A stretch of DNA of 64,000 bases from Tunicatimonas sp964551335 (lineage in GTDB: Bacteria > Bacteroidota > Bacteroidia > Cytophagales > Cyclobacteriaceae), in the NCBI GenBank assembly GCA_964551335.1, contig CAZKCO010000001.1, positions 124,001-188,000 of the forward strand, written 5' to 3'. Both the position numbers and the translations under genes were made by a program. The notes below the pieces were generated by a model. The model did not search any database and was not told the DNA's origin. It saw only the letters and a program-made list of their open reading frames with translations. Each line of letters begins with the position of its first letter. Position 1 is the stretch's first letter. Below are positions 18,512 through 28,232 of the stretch, in pieces.

Positions 18512-19243
18512 ATGGCAAAAGTAAAAGTATTAATTGTTGAGGACGAACTACTGGCAGCTGAAGATATCAAAGAACAACTGGAGGAAGCAGGTTATGAAGT
18601 AACCGGGGTGGCCCGTACTTACGAGGATGCGCTCAAACTATTTAAAAACGATTTGCCGGATCTAGTACTTCTTGATATTCAGCTCGATGGAGAAAAAGAT
18701 GGAATTGCTGTAGCCAGTACCATCAACAAGCTAACGAAAGTACCTATTATTTATATTACGGGTAGTGCCGAAGACAATCTATTGGAACGAGCGAAAAGCA
18801 CCCAACCGGTAACTTTTGTACTGAAGCCCTTTCGAGCCAAGGAATTTATTACGAATGTGGATTTGGCCATTGAAAATTTTGCCCGGCAAGTAGAAGTAGA
18901 AAAATCACTCCTGAGCGATGCGATCTTCGTACCCACCCCAGACGGCGGCCATGAAAAGGTATTAAAGGAGGATATATTGTACGTAGAAGGAGATGGTAGC
19001 TATACATCGCTTATTACCCGGCATGGTAAGAAATACGACATCACCCTGTATCTTTCCAAACTAGTTCCCCAATTGGAATCCGACAGTCTAGTTCGCATAT
19101 CCAAGAAACACGTAATTAACGCACATCATCTTACCAAAATTGAAAAGAGAATAGTGTGGCTAGGTGAAGAAAAGTTAATCGTAGGCGATCATTATCGCAA
19201 AACCCTGATGCAGCGTTTGAGCTTTATTAAAACGAAGCCTTAA
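18512..19243 (+). CDS. LytTR-family response regulator, copy A
   Basis: The 243-residue protein has a receiver domain (about 4-120) with the acidic pair VEDE, phospho-acceptor Asp at about 55 (LLDIQLDG), ITGS and the K of LKPF. It is followed by a LytTR DNA-binding domain (about 140-240; ILYVEGDGSYTSLI and the SKKHVINAHHL stretch). It follows the TPR kinase and should be its phosphorylation partner. LytTR regulators bind promoter-proximal direct repeats; targets here are unknown. It is paralogous to the regulator at 49003-49767. Confidence 0.92.
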   Translation: MAKVKVLIVEDELLAAEDIKEQLEEAGYEVTGVARTYEDALKLFKNDLPDLVLLDIQLDGEKDGIAVASTINKLTKVPIIYITGSAEDNLLERAKSTQPVTFVLKPFRAKEFITNVDLAIENFARQVEVEKSLLSDAIFVPTPDGGHEKVLKEDILYVEGDGSYTSLITRHGKKYDITLYLSKLVPQLESDSLVRISKKHVINAHHLTKIEKRIVWLGEEKLIVGDHYRKTLMQRLSFIKTKP

Positions 19244-19475
19244 TACTCACCTATTAAAACAAAAAAAGCCCAATTGTAAGTAAGGTCACTACTCGATAGC
19301 ATCACTAGCTGAGCCTTTCTAAACGCTTCGCGAATAGGCTATTTATTGATTAACCCATTCTCACAAAATAAGGTCATTAGTTCCTGGGGCTTTCGGTCAT
19401 ATACGCCCTGAAGGCTCATAATCAGGTAGTGAGTACTTGCTTTTATTCTTCGGGCTAAATATTATTTATAGTCAA

Positions 19476-22400
19476 TCACTTTCTCGGAGATTTTACATAC
19501 GAATACGGTTTATTATAAAGCTCATCTTCTATATCATGCCAAAATGCAGGTAAGTCTGAAGGCTTAAAACTTTTACTACTAGAAAACACTCTGAGGAATG
19601 TTTCGTAGTCTTTACATGCTTGTCGGTAGTCATCTTCACAGGCTGAATTGAGATAAGTGATTGCTAAATCCTTGTCAATCGAGTTTTCATTTAAAAGACC
19701 AATCTTACCACTAGCGTATAAACGACCTAAACGCCACACAGCGTAAGAGCTATTTGTTACTGTTATATTTTCCATATATAATTTAGCGGCTTTTTCATAG
19801 TTGCTTTCTTCGAGATCATAGATATAAGCGAGACCAAGAGCTGCATCTACATCCCCTTTATTATAAGCCTCAAGAAATTTTTCTTTAGCAAGAGATACAT
19901 CCTCTTTTACAAATTTTCCTTTGGCATACAGCCAACCGAGTAAGGTAGTTGCGTATATATTGCCTAGCATTTCTGCTCTGATATAGTACATGAATGCACC
20001 TCTGTAAACACCTGAGTTATGAAAGGTATGCCCACAAGCAAGGCATCCCATTGAGTTATTTTGCCTGCATGCTTCTTCAAATAATTTAAAACCACGAGCA
20101 GTATTCTGTTCAATACCAACTCCATAAAAATATGCATAACCTAAGAGATACTGAGCTTCAGCATGACCTGATTTAGCTAGGCTCTTTATTTTAGGAATTA
20201 CTTTACTAGCTATGTTCATTGCGCTGTCCTTCTGCATCTCACTATGATTAAACTTCGCCACCCACATCGCTGAAAGGCCAGACAGTTCTAATTCTTTGGC
20301 AGTTTCAAATAATTCCACTGCTTTCTCGTAATCCACTTTAGGGTTTCCTATGTAATATTTGATTGCCTGCTTTCGCATTTCATCAGCTTTAGCAGGATTG
20401 TAGATTTTTGTGGTAGTACTTCTGGCTTTTTGGGCTTGATTATTTTGTATTTTATTAGCCCTAGTGGAGCTATTAGGTGGAGTTGCTGTACTTCTGGCTT
20501 TTTTAGCTTGATTATTTTGGGAATTAATTTTCCAAACTGTCCAATCGTTGGAAATATTTTCAATTCGATAAGTAGGTTGCTGCATGCCTTTTGTAATGCT
20601 GGGTACTTCATCGGCGACAAATTGCTGCAATTCTGAAACTGTTATTATTTCGTTCTCGTCAGCATCCGCTTTCATTTCGGATAGTCCTTGCAGCAAACAA
20701 TAGGTAAATACCCCATTTTGCCAATCTGGACCCTCGTAGGCATATTCGGCTCCACCCGCACTGGAAATCACCGTAGCACCCGTTCCACGACGTACATCGG
20801 CGAATAGCTCTTTCATTAATGTAAACGAATTCTCTAAACTTAGATTACTTTTATAATTAACTGGTTTTACTCCCCGGCTGTAAGTTCTAATGCCGCGAGT
20901 TTTGTCCGAATCCGCTGCAACACTCAACTCAGTATTATCTTTATCTACCTCTCCTGAATGGCAAGCATCAATTAATATTAGTTTCTGTCTAGCTGGAATA
21001 CCATCTAATAAAGCCTCAAACTCTTCATAAGGAAGCCCTTGCTCCGAAGGCTTTTGGGAGTCAATGTCGTAAGTTCCCAAATAATAGTTCAGATCTTCAT
21101 CTAAAAAACCATGGCCAGCAAAATAAAGGACAACTTTGTCATCTACTCTAGTTTTCTGCAAGATCTCTTTTAGAGCCCTAACGCTATCTAGATTTACTTG
21201 TTCATCTATTAGTGAATACGTTATTACGTTATCTCTATCTTTCTTAAAAAAGCTTATTATATCTTTTGCATCCTTTGCTGCATACTTTAAATCCAGATTG
21301 GATGAACGATATTTTGAAGCACCTATGGCAACGACAATGAGTTTATTTGTCGATGAAGAAGTTGCTTTGTTAACATTTAATGTTTCTTTGAAAGATTCTA
21401 GCCCTATGTTATTAGTGCTGGATATTTGGATCTTGTTATTACCAACTGAAAGGGGAATTTTAACTAATCGTTTTAATTCCTTTTCTTTATTGTTCTTTAG
21501 ATCAATGCCATTCCTCCCGTAAAGAGGTACATTGTTTACCCATACGTTTAACTTATTGATTACATAGTTTTCATCATAAGCCATCACCGAGATTGAAATA
21601 GTATCCTCTTGGGTAACTAAAGGCAGATCGCTATCTATAAACTTTATATTAGGTGGAGTTCCTTTCAAATTTAAAACATCCTCACTTATACCAGTTTTTT
21701 CAATACGCTTTTGAAATGCATTGTAGTAAGTATTTATTGTTTCTGTTGAAGCAAACCCTAAGCTCTTAAGCACTAAATCTGGACGGTTGTAGATAACATC
21801 AAATTGATCGAAATCATAAGCAAGTTCGCCATCAGATAAACCTATCTTATCAGATAGATTTTTACTGTACATATAGTAACCTTGATAGTTTCGGACGAAG
21901 AACTCATTCTTATCAAAAGAAGCTAGTTCAAACAAGGCTTTTTTTGTATCATAATCCCATACTACTGTTTTAAAATCTTTGGCGCTAGTCAATAACCAAG
22001 AATTATCTCGGGAGAAATAGGCTGCTGTAACGGGCGCGGTATGCCTTTGAAAGATATGGTCACTTTTCCCATTTTCTATATTAAGTAAGTTGAGACTAAA
22101 ACTATTAAAGTTGTTACTACTTAAAACGTGCTTTCCATCCGGCGTAATTTGTGATAATGAGATATTTCGGTTATTCACTAAAGCATGTTTTGTGCCCCAT
22201 AATAGACTATCATTCTTTAGACTCCATACATTAAGTCGCATATAATATTCATACTCTTCACTTATTTGTTGCTCAATTAGAAGGTATTGACTGTTCGGGT
22301 CAAATTGGAAATTGTTAAACTCCGGTTCAAATCTGTTTTCAACAATTTCTTGGATATCTCCATTTTCGGTGTTTAGCAAGTTGACTAAGTAATAATCTCT

Positions 22401-24179
22401 TGAAAAATAAGTTTTCGGCTTTTTTTGGCTTGTGCAGACGATAAACTTGTTGTCGAGAGATATTTTCAAGTTTTTCAATAAGGGCAAATCATTCCATTGG
22501 TTAGATATCTTCTTATTTTCTATATCCCAAACAACTATTGTACTGCCTTCTGATGATTGATTAAATAGACACACTATGAAGTTACCGTCATCACTGAAAA
22601 ATGCTTCGTGTAGAGAATGATTAGCAAAGAAAGAATTTTCAAATTGCTCTTTATTTTCTTGAAAAATCTTATATATCCTCGATGTTTTTGTACTTATTAA
22701 AACTAGATCGCTTTCTAAAACAGTTAATAAATACTTTGAGTCTGGCGAAAAGGAGACCTTGTCGGAGAAATCAACCTTTTTGTTATTTTCTATCTCAATT
22801 ATTCGCGCATACTTATCAGTCACTTTCTTTGCGATAAAAGGAATACGCTCTTTATTCCATGTATTTAGATCATAGAGTACAGTTCCTATAAGTAAATATT
22901 GACCATCAGGACTAATTTGCGCATTTATATTCTCGAATTCTCTTACAGGTTTTCCCTCTTTCAAATCCCAAATTTCAAGTTTGCCACTCCACCCATCATA
23001 ATATCTATTTTTCCCAGTCCATCTAACAAAATACCGATTGTCTCGAGATGATTCATTAAAATAAACGTATGGACTAACATCAATATCTTCCTGTGAACGA
23101 CCAAAGAAACCAGAATAGCCTGGTGTATAATTTGGATCATCAATTCCGAAAACTACTTTAGTAGAACTTTCTTCTGGAAAGACCCATCTAATATTACTTC
23201 CATCACCAAATACTATTAACTCACTATCTACGCTATATTTTATTTCTGACCATTTCTTGGAACCAAGTTCACCATTTGATGAAGTAATGAAGCTTTTTGT
23301 ACTATCAACAGTAAAGTCTATCATATTCAAAAAGAATATTTTTCCGGCTCTTACTAAAAGCTCATTACCGATGGGATTAACTTCTAACTCAACCAACCTA
23401 TCAATTTCGTTTGAGGGATTTAATGTAAACTTTCTTTCTATTTGGCCGCTTAGTATATCCCATAAATATATATCCTGTTTAGTACAAAAGAGTATTTGGG
23501 GTTCTTTTGGATTTGGATGAAGTTCAAAATCGCTTATTTTCTCAATTAAAGTAAACCCAGCTACACTATCCCAATTAGATGTATTCCAAACCTTAATCAT
23601 TTTATCATCAAGACCTATTAAGTATTTTTCATCGGGAGTAAATTTTACTTTTTTATATCCGCCTGTATTCCGGAGGTAAATAGAAGTCTCTTTGATTCTG
23701 TTATAGATTTCAATATTCCCGATACTAGAACAGGCACTCGCTATATAATTGTCACTTGAACTGATATCTACAAACGTTATTCTATTGATATACTCTTCTT
23801 TATCACGCCTGTTTGATTCAAGAATTTTTCCACTTGGCACCTCCCATACAATGGTTTCACCTCCTTGAGCATACTTAGTTCCTGTTGAAGTCCCACCACC
23901 TGAAACTAGTATGTTTCCTTTACTATTGAACGTCAATGAGTTTACACTTCCCGTATGACCAGGTAATACCTTAACTAATTTTCGCCTCTTGATATCCCAG
24001 ATCTTAATAACTCTATCATCGCCACCGCTTGCAACGTATTTACCCGTTGGGTCAACAGCAAGGCAAGTAATTGCAGAAGAATGTCCTAATTGTGCCAAGA
24101 ATTGAAATTCATTGCTGTTTTGAGTGAACCCTAAGAAGTAGGTACACTGGAATACTATTAAAAGCAAAATTTTTTTCAT
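19476..24179 (-). CDS. Secreted WD40-caspase-Sel1 fusion protein
   Basis: The 1567-residue protein has a signal peptide (MKKILLLIVFQCTYFLGFTQ). WD40-type propeller repeats span about 30-790; they are much more diverged than in the protein at 9392, with clear repeats near the start (CLAVDPTGKYVASGGDDRVIK) and at about 720-760. After an Ig-like linker a caspase-like domain spans about 960-1230, with His at about 1023 (YFAGHGF) and Cys at about 1073 (IDACHSG). A Lys/Thr-rich linker with a duplicated segment leads to Sel1-type TPR repeats at about 1320-1520 (AEAQYLLGYAYFYGVGI, YATTLLGWLYAKGKFV). It lies downstream of a sigma and a truncated anti-sigma gene on the same strand. The fusion suggests a protease regulated by protein-protein contacts at both ends. 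Confidence 0.9.
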   Translation of the reverse strand: MKKILLLIVFQCTYFLGFTQNSNEFQFLAQLGHSSAITCLAVDPTGKYVASGGDDRVIKIWDIKRRKLVKVLPGHTGSVNSLTFNSKGNILVSGGGTSTGTKYAQGGETIVWEVPSGKILESNRRDKEEYINRITFVDISSSDNYIASACSSIGNIEIYNRIKETSIYLRNTGGYKKVKFTPDEKYLIGLDDKMIKVWNTSNWDSVAGFTLIEKISDFELHPNPKEPQILFCTKQDIYLWDILSGQIERKFTLNPSNEIDRLVELEVNPIGNELLVRAGKIFFLNMIDFTVDSTKSFITSSNGELGSKKWSEIKYSVDSELIVFGDGSNIRWVFPEESSTKVVFGIDDPNYTPGYSGFFGRSQEDIDVSPYVYFNESSRDNRYFVRWTGKNRYYDGWSGKLEIWDLKEGKPVREFENINAQISPDGQYLLIGTVLYDLNTWNKERIPFIAKKVTDKYARIIEIENNKKVDFSDKVSFSPDSKYLLTVLESDLVLISTKTSRIYKIFQENKEQFENSFFANHSLHEAFFSDDGNFIVCLFNQSSEGSTIVVWDIENKKISNQWNDLPLLKNLKISLDNKFIVCTSQKKPKTYFSRDYYLVNLLNTENGDIQEIVENRFEPEFNNFQFDPNSQYLLIEQQISEEYEYYMRLNVWSLKNDSLLWGTKHALVNNRNISLSQITPDGKHVLSSNNFNSFSLNLLNIENGKSDHIFQRHTAPVTAAYFSRDNSWLLTSAKDFKTVVWDYDTKKALFELASFDKNEFFVRNYQGYYMYSKNLSDKIGLSDGELAYDFDQFDVIYNRPDLVLKSLGFASTETINTYYNAFQKRIEKTGISEDVLNLKGTPPNIKFIDSDLPLVTQEDTISISVMAYDENYVINKLNVWVNNVPLYGRNGIDLKNNKEKELKRLVKIPLSVGNNKIQISSTNNIGLESFKETLNVNKATSSSTNKLIVVAIGASKYRSSNLDLKYAAKDAKDIISFFKKDRDNVITYSLIDEQVNLDSVRALKEILQKTRVDDKVVLYFAGHGFLDEDLNYYLGTYDIDSQKPSEQGLPYEEFEALLDGIPARQKLILIDACHSGEVDKDNTELSVAADSDKTRGIRTYSRGVKPVNYKSNLSLENSFTLMKELFADVRRGTGATVISSAGGAEYAYEGPDWQNGVFTYCLLQGLSEMKADADENEIITVSELQQFVADEVPSITKGMQQPTYRIENISNDWTVWKINSQNNQAKKARSTATPPNSSTRANKIQNNQAQKARSTTTKIYNPAKADEMRKQAIKYYIGNPKVDYEKAVELFETAKELELSGLSAMWVAKFNHSEMQKDSAMNIASKVIPKIKSLAKSGHAEAQYLLGYAYFYGVGIEQNTARGFKLFEEACRQNNSMGCLACGHTFHNSGVYRGAFMYYIRAEMLGNIYATTLLGWLYAKGKFVKEDVSLAKEKFLEAYNKGDVDAALGLAYIYDLEESNYEKAAKLYMENITVTNSSYAVWRLGRLYASGKIGLLNENSIDKDLAITYLNSACEDDYRQACKDYETFLRVFSSSKSFKPSDLPAFWHDIEDELYNKPYSYVKSPRK
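20418..20519 (-). repeat. Duplicated 30-bp linker segment in the WD40-caspase-Sel1 gene
   Basis: Two near-identical 30-base stretches (20418-20447 and 20490-20519) encode NNQA(K/Q)KARST twice, 24 residues apart, in the hinge between the caspase and Sel1 parts. The spacing is a multiple of three, so loss or gain of a unit would keep the frame. Confidence 0.7.
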
Positions 24180-24305
24180 CTCTTTGGTGCTAGTTAGGTT
24201 AAGTGCCTTATTATTTTAAGTATGTATATATGCGAGTTACTGATATTAGTGAATAGCTATCACCGTAGCTTCCCTGAATTAGACAGCTTGCTAGTTTCAT
24301 CTTTC

Positions 24306-24527
24306 TTACTCTCTGAATTGTGAGTTAAACAGTTCAGCTAACTTGATTCTCAACGATTCTCGCTCTCTATCTCTTACTACGCTAATAATTTTCTGCTGTA
24401 AAGCTACTTCTTGACGAAAATTGGCATCAGTATTTATCAGTTCTTCCACCCCTTGGAGAAGTTTGCCATCCAAGGTTTTAGCTAAATATTGGTCAATTAT
24501 ATTGGTCTTATCCTTGTCGTGGATCAT
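24306..24527 (-). CDS. Short anti-sigma-like protein without a membrane segment
   Basis: I choose the ATG at 24527, which overlaps the sigma gene stop by 4 bases and gives 73 residues starting MIHDKDKTNIIDQYL. The sequence matches the cytoplasmic N-terminal domain of the anti-sigma factor at 3251 (shared IIDQYL, EVALQQKI, then an R-E-R helix), but the protein stops before any transmembrane or periplasmic part. It could be a soluble anti-sigma factor or a decayed gene. Frames after the stop do not continue the homologous protein in any obvious way. The giant caspase gene starts 126 bp downstream. Confidence 0.75.
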   Translation of the reverse strand: MIHDKDKTNIIDQYLAKTLDGKLLQGVEELINTDANFRQEVALQQKIISVVRDRERESLRIKLAELFNSQFRE

Positions 24528-25078
24528 GACTTTTTTTGGGTTAATAATTTTTTCAGTCGCTTCATACACTTATGTTTAGCCACTTTTGCTGCATTTTCAG
24601 TCTTATAGCCGTGTTTTTCTCTAAGTTCTTTTATACTAACCTTATGGTAATAGAAAGCTATAAGTAATTCTTTGCAGGGCGCACCTAAGCTCTCAATAGC
24701 ATCAAGAATCTCCTTTTCAGAAGGTAAATTCAATGCCTCCGAGGTATCTTGATCTACACTATCTCTCTTAAAATCTGACAACTTAGTATCTTTTCTCTTT
24801 TTTTTCCTAAGCCAATCTAGCCCTTGGTATTTGCAAATCGAACATACGTAAGTACATAGTTCAACAGTAAGTACCAAATTGCCTTCTTGCAACTTTTCGT
24901 ACAGAGCAATAATACTATTTTGAAAGATATCTTGAATCCCTTCCGATGGTATCCCCATTCTTGAGAGAACAGCTCGACATTGGGGATAACATTCTAATAC
25001 TTTGCGAATGGCAACAGTATCGCCTTTCCTGAGTAATTCTAAGAGTTCATCCAGATCTTCCCGCTCTTGTTCATTCAC
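24524..25078 (-). CDS. ECF-type RNA polymerase sigma factor (second of three)
   Basis: The protein has an ECF region 2 (about 15-95; DIFQNSIIALYEKLQEG) and region 4 (about 125-180; LGAPCKELLIAFYYH and GYKTENAAKVAKHKC). It shares the LG-x-PC signature with the sigma factors at 2692 and 56843. No ATG is in frame near the start. The GTG at 25078 (VNEQERED) is the most plausible start (184 residues); a TTG at 25108 would add ten hydrophobic residues that do not fit. Region 2 is Cys-rich (TYVCSICKY), unusual and possibly redox- or metal-related. It is coupled to the short anti-sigma protein by a 4-base overlap. Confidence 0.87.
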   Translation of the reverse strand: MNEQEREDLDELLELLRKGDTVAIRKVLECYPQCRAVLSRMGIPSEGIQDIFQNSIIALYEKLQEGNLVLTVELCTYVCSICKYQGLDWLRKKKRKDTKLSDFKRDSVDQDTSEALNLPSEKEILDAIESLGAPCKELLIAFYYHKVSIKELREKHGYKTENAAKVAKHKCMKRLKKLLTQKKS

Positions 25079-25432
25079 GGTGGTTAGTCGTAGTAGTGTT
25101 AATAACAACCCAAACTAGAAAAAACCGCTTACCTTTCAAAAGAAGAAATACAATTAAGCATGAATGAGTCCGATTTTTTGAACCACTTTGCCGATAATTT
25201 CAAATCTGGTAGCCAAAACGCACTACAAAGATTGCTGCGAACAGAAATATAGAAGTTCTCTCCTGATTGATTTTAGCACTCAGGCAATTAGAAAATTGTG
25301 GACAAACACTCTCTGTCAGTAATGAAGTATACCGATGTTCCTCTGACTGTATATGATGCAACATCGTATTAGTTACCAATAGTAAGGCAAGAAGCTCACC
25401 AAGTAGCTTCTCGCTCTGACTAACGCTAAAAT
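25079..25432. other. Intergenic region upstream of the second sigma factor
   Basis: A minus-strand frame at 25200-25460 lacks any recognisable character and overlaps the end of the CHAT gene, so I do not call it. On plus, 25160-25252 encodes a 30-residue peptide (MNESDFLNHFADNF, then SGSQNALQRLLR) that resembles the N-terminus of a sigma factor. It may be a remnant of a rearranged or duplicated sigma gene. The promoter of the sigma operon should lie here. Confidence 0.3.
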
Positions 25433-28156
25433 TTATTCTACTAGCGTGAAAGCAGCCCAATCTACTGCCAAATCAGGATTGTGTTTGAACTGCTGACGGG
25501 CTTCTTGTTGAGCCCGGTTGAAAGCCATACGGACTGGCTTCTGTTCGTCGATTAGCAAATTGTAAAATCGCTGCATCATGAAATCTGCTACATCATCATT
25601 GATTTTCCACAAGCTCATCACCAGATAGCGAACCCCCGCCTCACGAATAGCTCTTTGCAACCCATATACTCCTTCACTGTTCATAATATCGCCAAGGCCA
25701 GTCTCACAGGCCGAGAGCACTACTAGGTCAGTATTTTGTAAGCTCATCTGGGCGGCTTCCGAAGCCAGTAAAATACCATCGTCAATATCCTCCGGCACGT
25801 TCTTTTTTCCCATCCAAGCGTTATTACCTCCGGCAAATACCAAGCCTGACCTTCGCAAAGCCAACGTCGGATCGTAGAGTTCTTCTTCACCCTCTTGGTC
25901 CTCTGTTTTTTCGGTATCTGAATTAGCTAGAAAAAAACCATGCGTTGCCACGTGAACAATGGCTGGCGACTCAGCTCGCCGATCGCCTAATTTTTTGAAT
26001 CTCTCCTCCATCGCACTACTACCGGTATAATAATCGTGATGGATTTGCTGATCGTTTAAAAGATCAGCGATAGTCTCTACTTCACGAAGTGTGCCACCTA
26101 ATTCTTCCCACTCTTCTTTCTTCTTATTTTCGTACTCAAAAGCGTTGCCGTAGCTTACCATATTCTCACTTTCGGCCATCGCTAGTAATTCGTCCGGATT
26201 GGCGTTAAAGTCAATATCCCCGAATAAAGCAGCCGACCCGGTATTTACTGGCTCGGTTTCCGTACCATAGGCAAGCAGGCGGGTACTACCAAGGTGGTGC
26301 AACTGATAACGCTCAACCAGTGCGCCATTAGGCGATGGAAGGCCGGCAAAGGACACCTTATGCAATTGCCCAGTGGGTGAAAAATACACCGTCTTAGAGC
26401 TATTGAGTAGAGGTTCCAATGGTTTCCATATCAGATCGTATAATTGATCGCCCTTGCTCAAACTGGTCTTAACCGCACCAGCGCCCCGGTACAATTGCCA
26501 AGCAACCGTTTTGGATTCTTCTCCCTTTACCAGTTCTATGATGTCAGCTTCTTTACACAAAGGAACTATATGGGGGTATTCGTCTTCCGGGCGCATGACG
26601 ACCGCAGCGTAGTAGATAGAGTCAAAGGGAGTAACTTTTGCTTCCTCCTCTTCCTCACTATTCTGCAGTACTTTTCCCTTTTCGTAATAAGGAAAGTGTA
26701 GGAATTCTACCACCGCTTCATTAGAAGAAAGGTTTTCTCGAATGGCTACCCACCGCTGCTGATTATCAGACTGGGTTTGGCGATTAAGTTCCTTTTTAAG
26801 CTCCTGCATAGCGAGATTTACCGAATCTATATAATTTTTAACTTCTTTATCTTTCATCTCTTCCAAGCTAGTAGCAGCTACGATGTTTTTGGCATCAATC
26901 CATAAATCGTACACCCATAGCAGATAATCGTCATCGGAAGTAGTGACAGCCCGTTGCATAAAACGGTTTTTCTCCAGTAACTGTCCTTTTTCCAGTAAGA
27001 TATTGTTGTACGCCAGTCCGGCAATGGAAGGATACTTACGAAAGTGTCGCAGCACAAAACTGTTGGCGTAATTAGAATAAGCGAAGAAATTAGATAATGA
27101 TCGCATTTTGTCTTCCTGACCAACCAGCAGTGAGAATTCGCTCATATAGTTATGAAAACCTTCGTTAGCGCGGGCAAAGCAGGTATCGGCCTGGGTAATA
27201 CGGTCTACGCTTTCGTAAAATACCCCGGCTCCCAATGCGGTAGAAGCAAATTGAACATTACTAAAGATAGATTGAGAAGTGTCTCGCTGTTGCTTTTTAA
27301 GCGTATATTCCTCAAATACTATGGCTTCAATAGAATCAATCTGGGCTTCGGAAAGAGATGAGTAATCCAGACCCGCAACGGCGAACTGTGGAATCAATGA
27401 ATTTTCTTCCTTAGGTTCTTCTTCCTCATCCTTTCCGGCCCCTAATAAAGCTCGTATCCCTACTTTGGGACGTTCCACACTATCTTCCGGATTGTTGTGC
27501 TCCTTGAAAGTTTCTTTCGTCTTCTTAGCTTTCTTAAAGAAACCTATACTACCAAACACCTGGTTCGCTCGGCTTTCTAGCGGTGTATCTTCAAATATAG
27601 CTTTATTCTCCTCGGTTTCCTGGTTAATCTTTTGAAACTCACCGCCCAGATCCACAAAAGCTAGAATAGTTGTCCAGCGACGACTATCCGCCTCGGGGTT
27701 TTCGTAGGCACTCAACGCTAAGTTTTGGGCTCTTCTTCCCAGCTTGCTTCTCATCAGGTTCATGGTGCGTAGTACTTCTTCTACTCCTACTTTTCGCATC
27801 GTCTCCGAAAAGGTTTTTACCCTTAAATGATTGAGTAGAGCAGAGTCAGTCGGGGCCTCTTTTAGTTCTTCATAATAAGCATCGTACATCGGATCAATCT
27901 GATCTTTTTGGTCTACTGCCCTAAATACTAAGTCTTTATTATGGAGAAAGAAAACGTATTCCTCGGAAGTTTTACCAAAATCATCTTCGGCCCGTTCCAT
28001 TCCCGTATCGGCCCAGAGCAGGGCACTGTCGTAGTGTTGCTGCTCAATCATGGCTTTACACTTAATAAAGGCGTACCAGGACTGTTCGGTAATGGTTTGG
28101 CCGTAGACTGGTACTAAAACGATAAACGTCAGTAGGGTGAAAAGGTATCTTCTCAT
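25433..28156 (-). CDS. Secreted CHAT-domain protease (second copy)
   Basis: The 907-residue protein has a signal peptide (MRRYLFTLLTFIVLVPVYGQ), a helical TPR-like region up to about 520 and a CHAT domain at about 535-907. The catalytic His is at about 739 (HVATHGFF) and the Cys at about 817 (LSACETGLG), followed by SEGVYGLQRAI and MSLWKIND. It ends WAAFTLVE, as its paralogues at 4000 and 28233 do. It follows the ankyrin-TPR-CHAT gene by 76 bp on the same strand, so the two are probably co-transcribed. An acidic low-complexity stretch (KDEEEEPKEE) near residue 240 may be a flexible hinge. Confidence 0.9.
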   Translation of the reverse strand: MRRYLFTLLTFIVLVPVYGQTITEQSWYAFIKCKAMIEQQHYDSALLWADTGMERAEDDFGKTSEEYVFFLHNKDLVFRAVDQKDQIDPMYDAYYEELKEAPTDSALLNHLRVKTFSETMRKVGVEEVLRTMNLMRSKLGRRAQNLALSAYENPEADSRRWTTILAFVDLGGEFQKINQETEENKAIFEDTPLESRANQVFGSIGFFKKAKKTKETFKEHNNPEDSVERPKVGIRALLGAGKDEEEEPKEENSLIPQFAVAGLDYSSLSEAQIDSIEAIVFEEYTLKKQQRDTSQSIFSNVQFASTALGAGVFYESVDRITQADTCFARANEGFHNYMSEFSLLVGQEDKMRSLSNFFAYSNYANSFVLRHFRKYPSIAGLAYNNILLEKGQLLEKNRFMQRAVTTSDDDYLLWVYDLWIDAKNIVAATSLEEMKDKEVKNYIDSVNLAMQELKKELNRQTQSDNQQRWVAIRENLSSNEAVVEFLHFPYYEKGKVLQNSEEEEEAKVTPFDSIYYAAVVMRPEDEYPHIVPLCKEADIIELVKGEESKTVAWQLYRGAGAVKTSLSKGDQLYDLIWKPLEPLLNSSKTVYFSPTGQLHKVSFAGLPSPNGALVERYQLHHLGSTRLLAYGTETEPVNTGSAALFGDIDFNANPDELLAMAESENMVSYGNAFEYENKKKEEWEELGGTLREVETIADLLNDQQIHHDYYTGSSAMEERFKKLGDRRAESPAIVHVATHGFFLANSDTEKTEDQEGEEELYDPTLALRRSGLVFAGGNNAWMGKKNVPEDIDDGILLASEAAQMSLQNTDLVVLSACETGLGDIMNSEGVYGLQRAIREAGVRYLVMSLWKINDDVADFMMQRFYNLLIDEQKPVRMAFNRAQQEARQQFKHNPDLAVDWAAFTLVE

Positions 28157-28232
28157 AGCAATTGTGGTTGTGCTAGTTGGTTGAGAGTTGGAAAATACTT
28201 GGTGATTTTGGTTACCAATATAAACAAGATTT

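Noticed and set aside
25200..25460. 86-codon minus-strand frame before the CHAT gene at 25433
   Set aside because: It overlaps the end of the CHAT gene, has an odd composition and no recognisable start context or homology.
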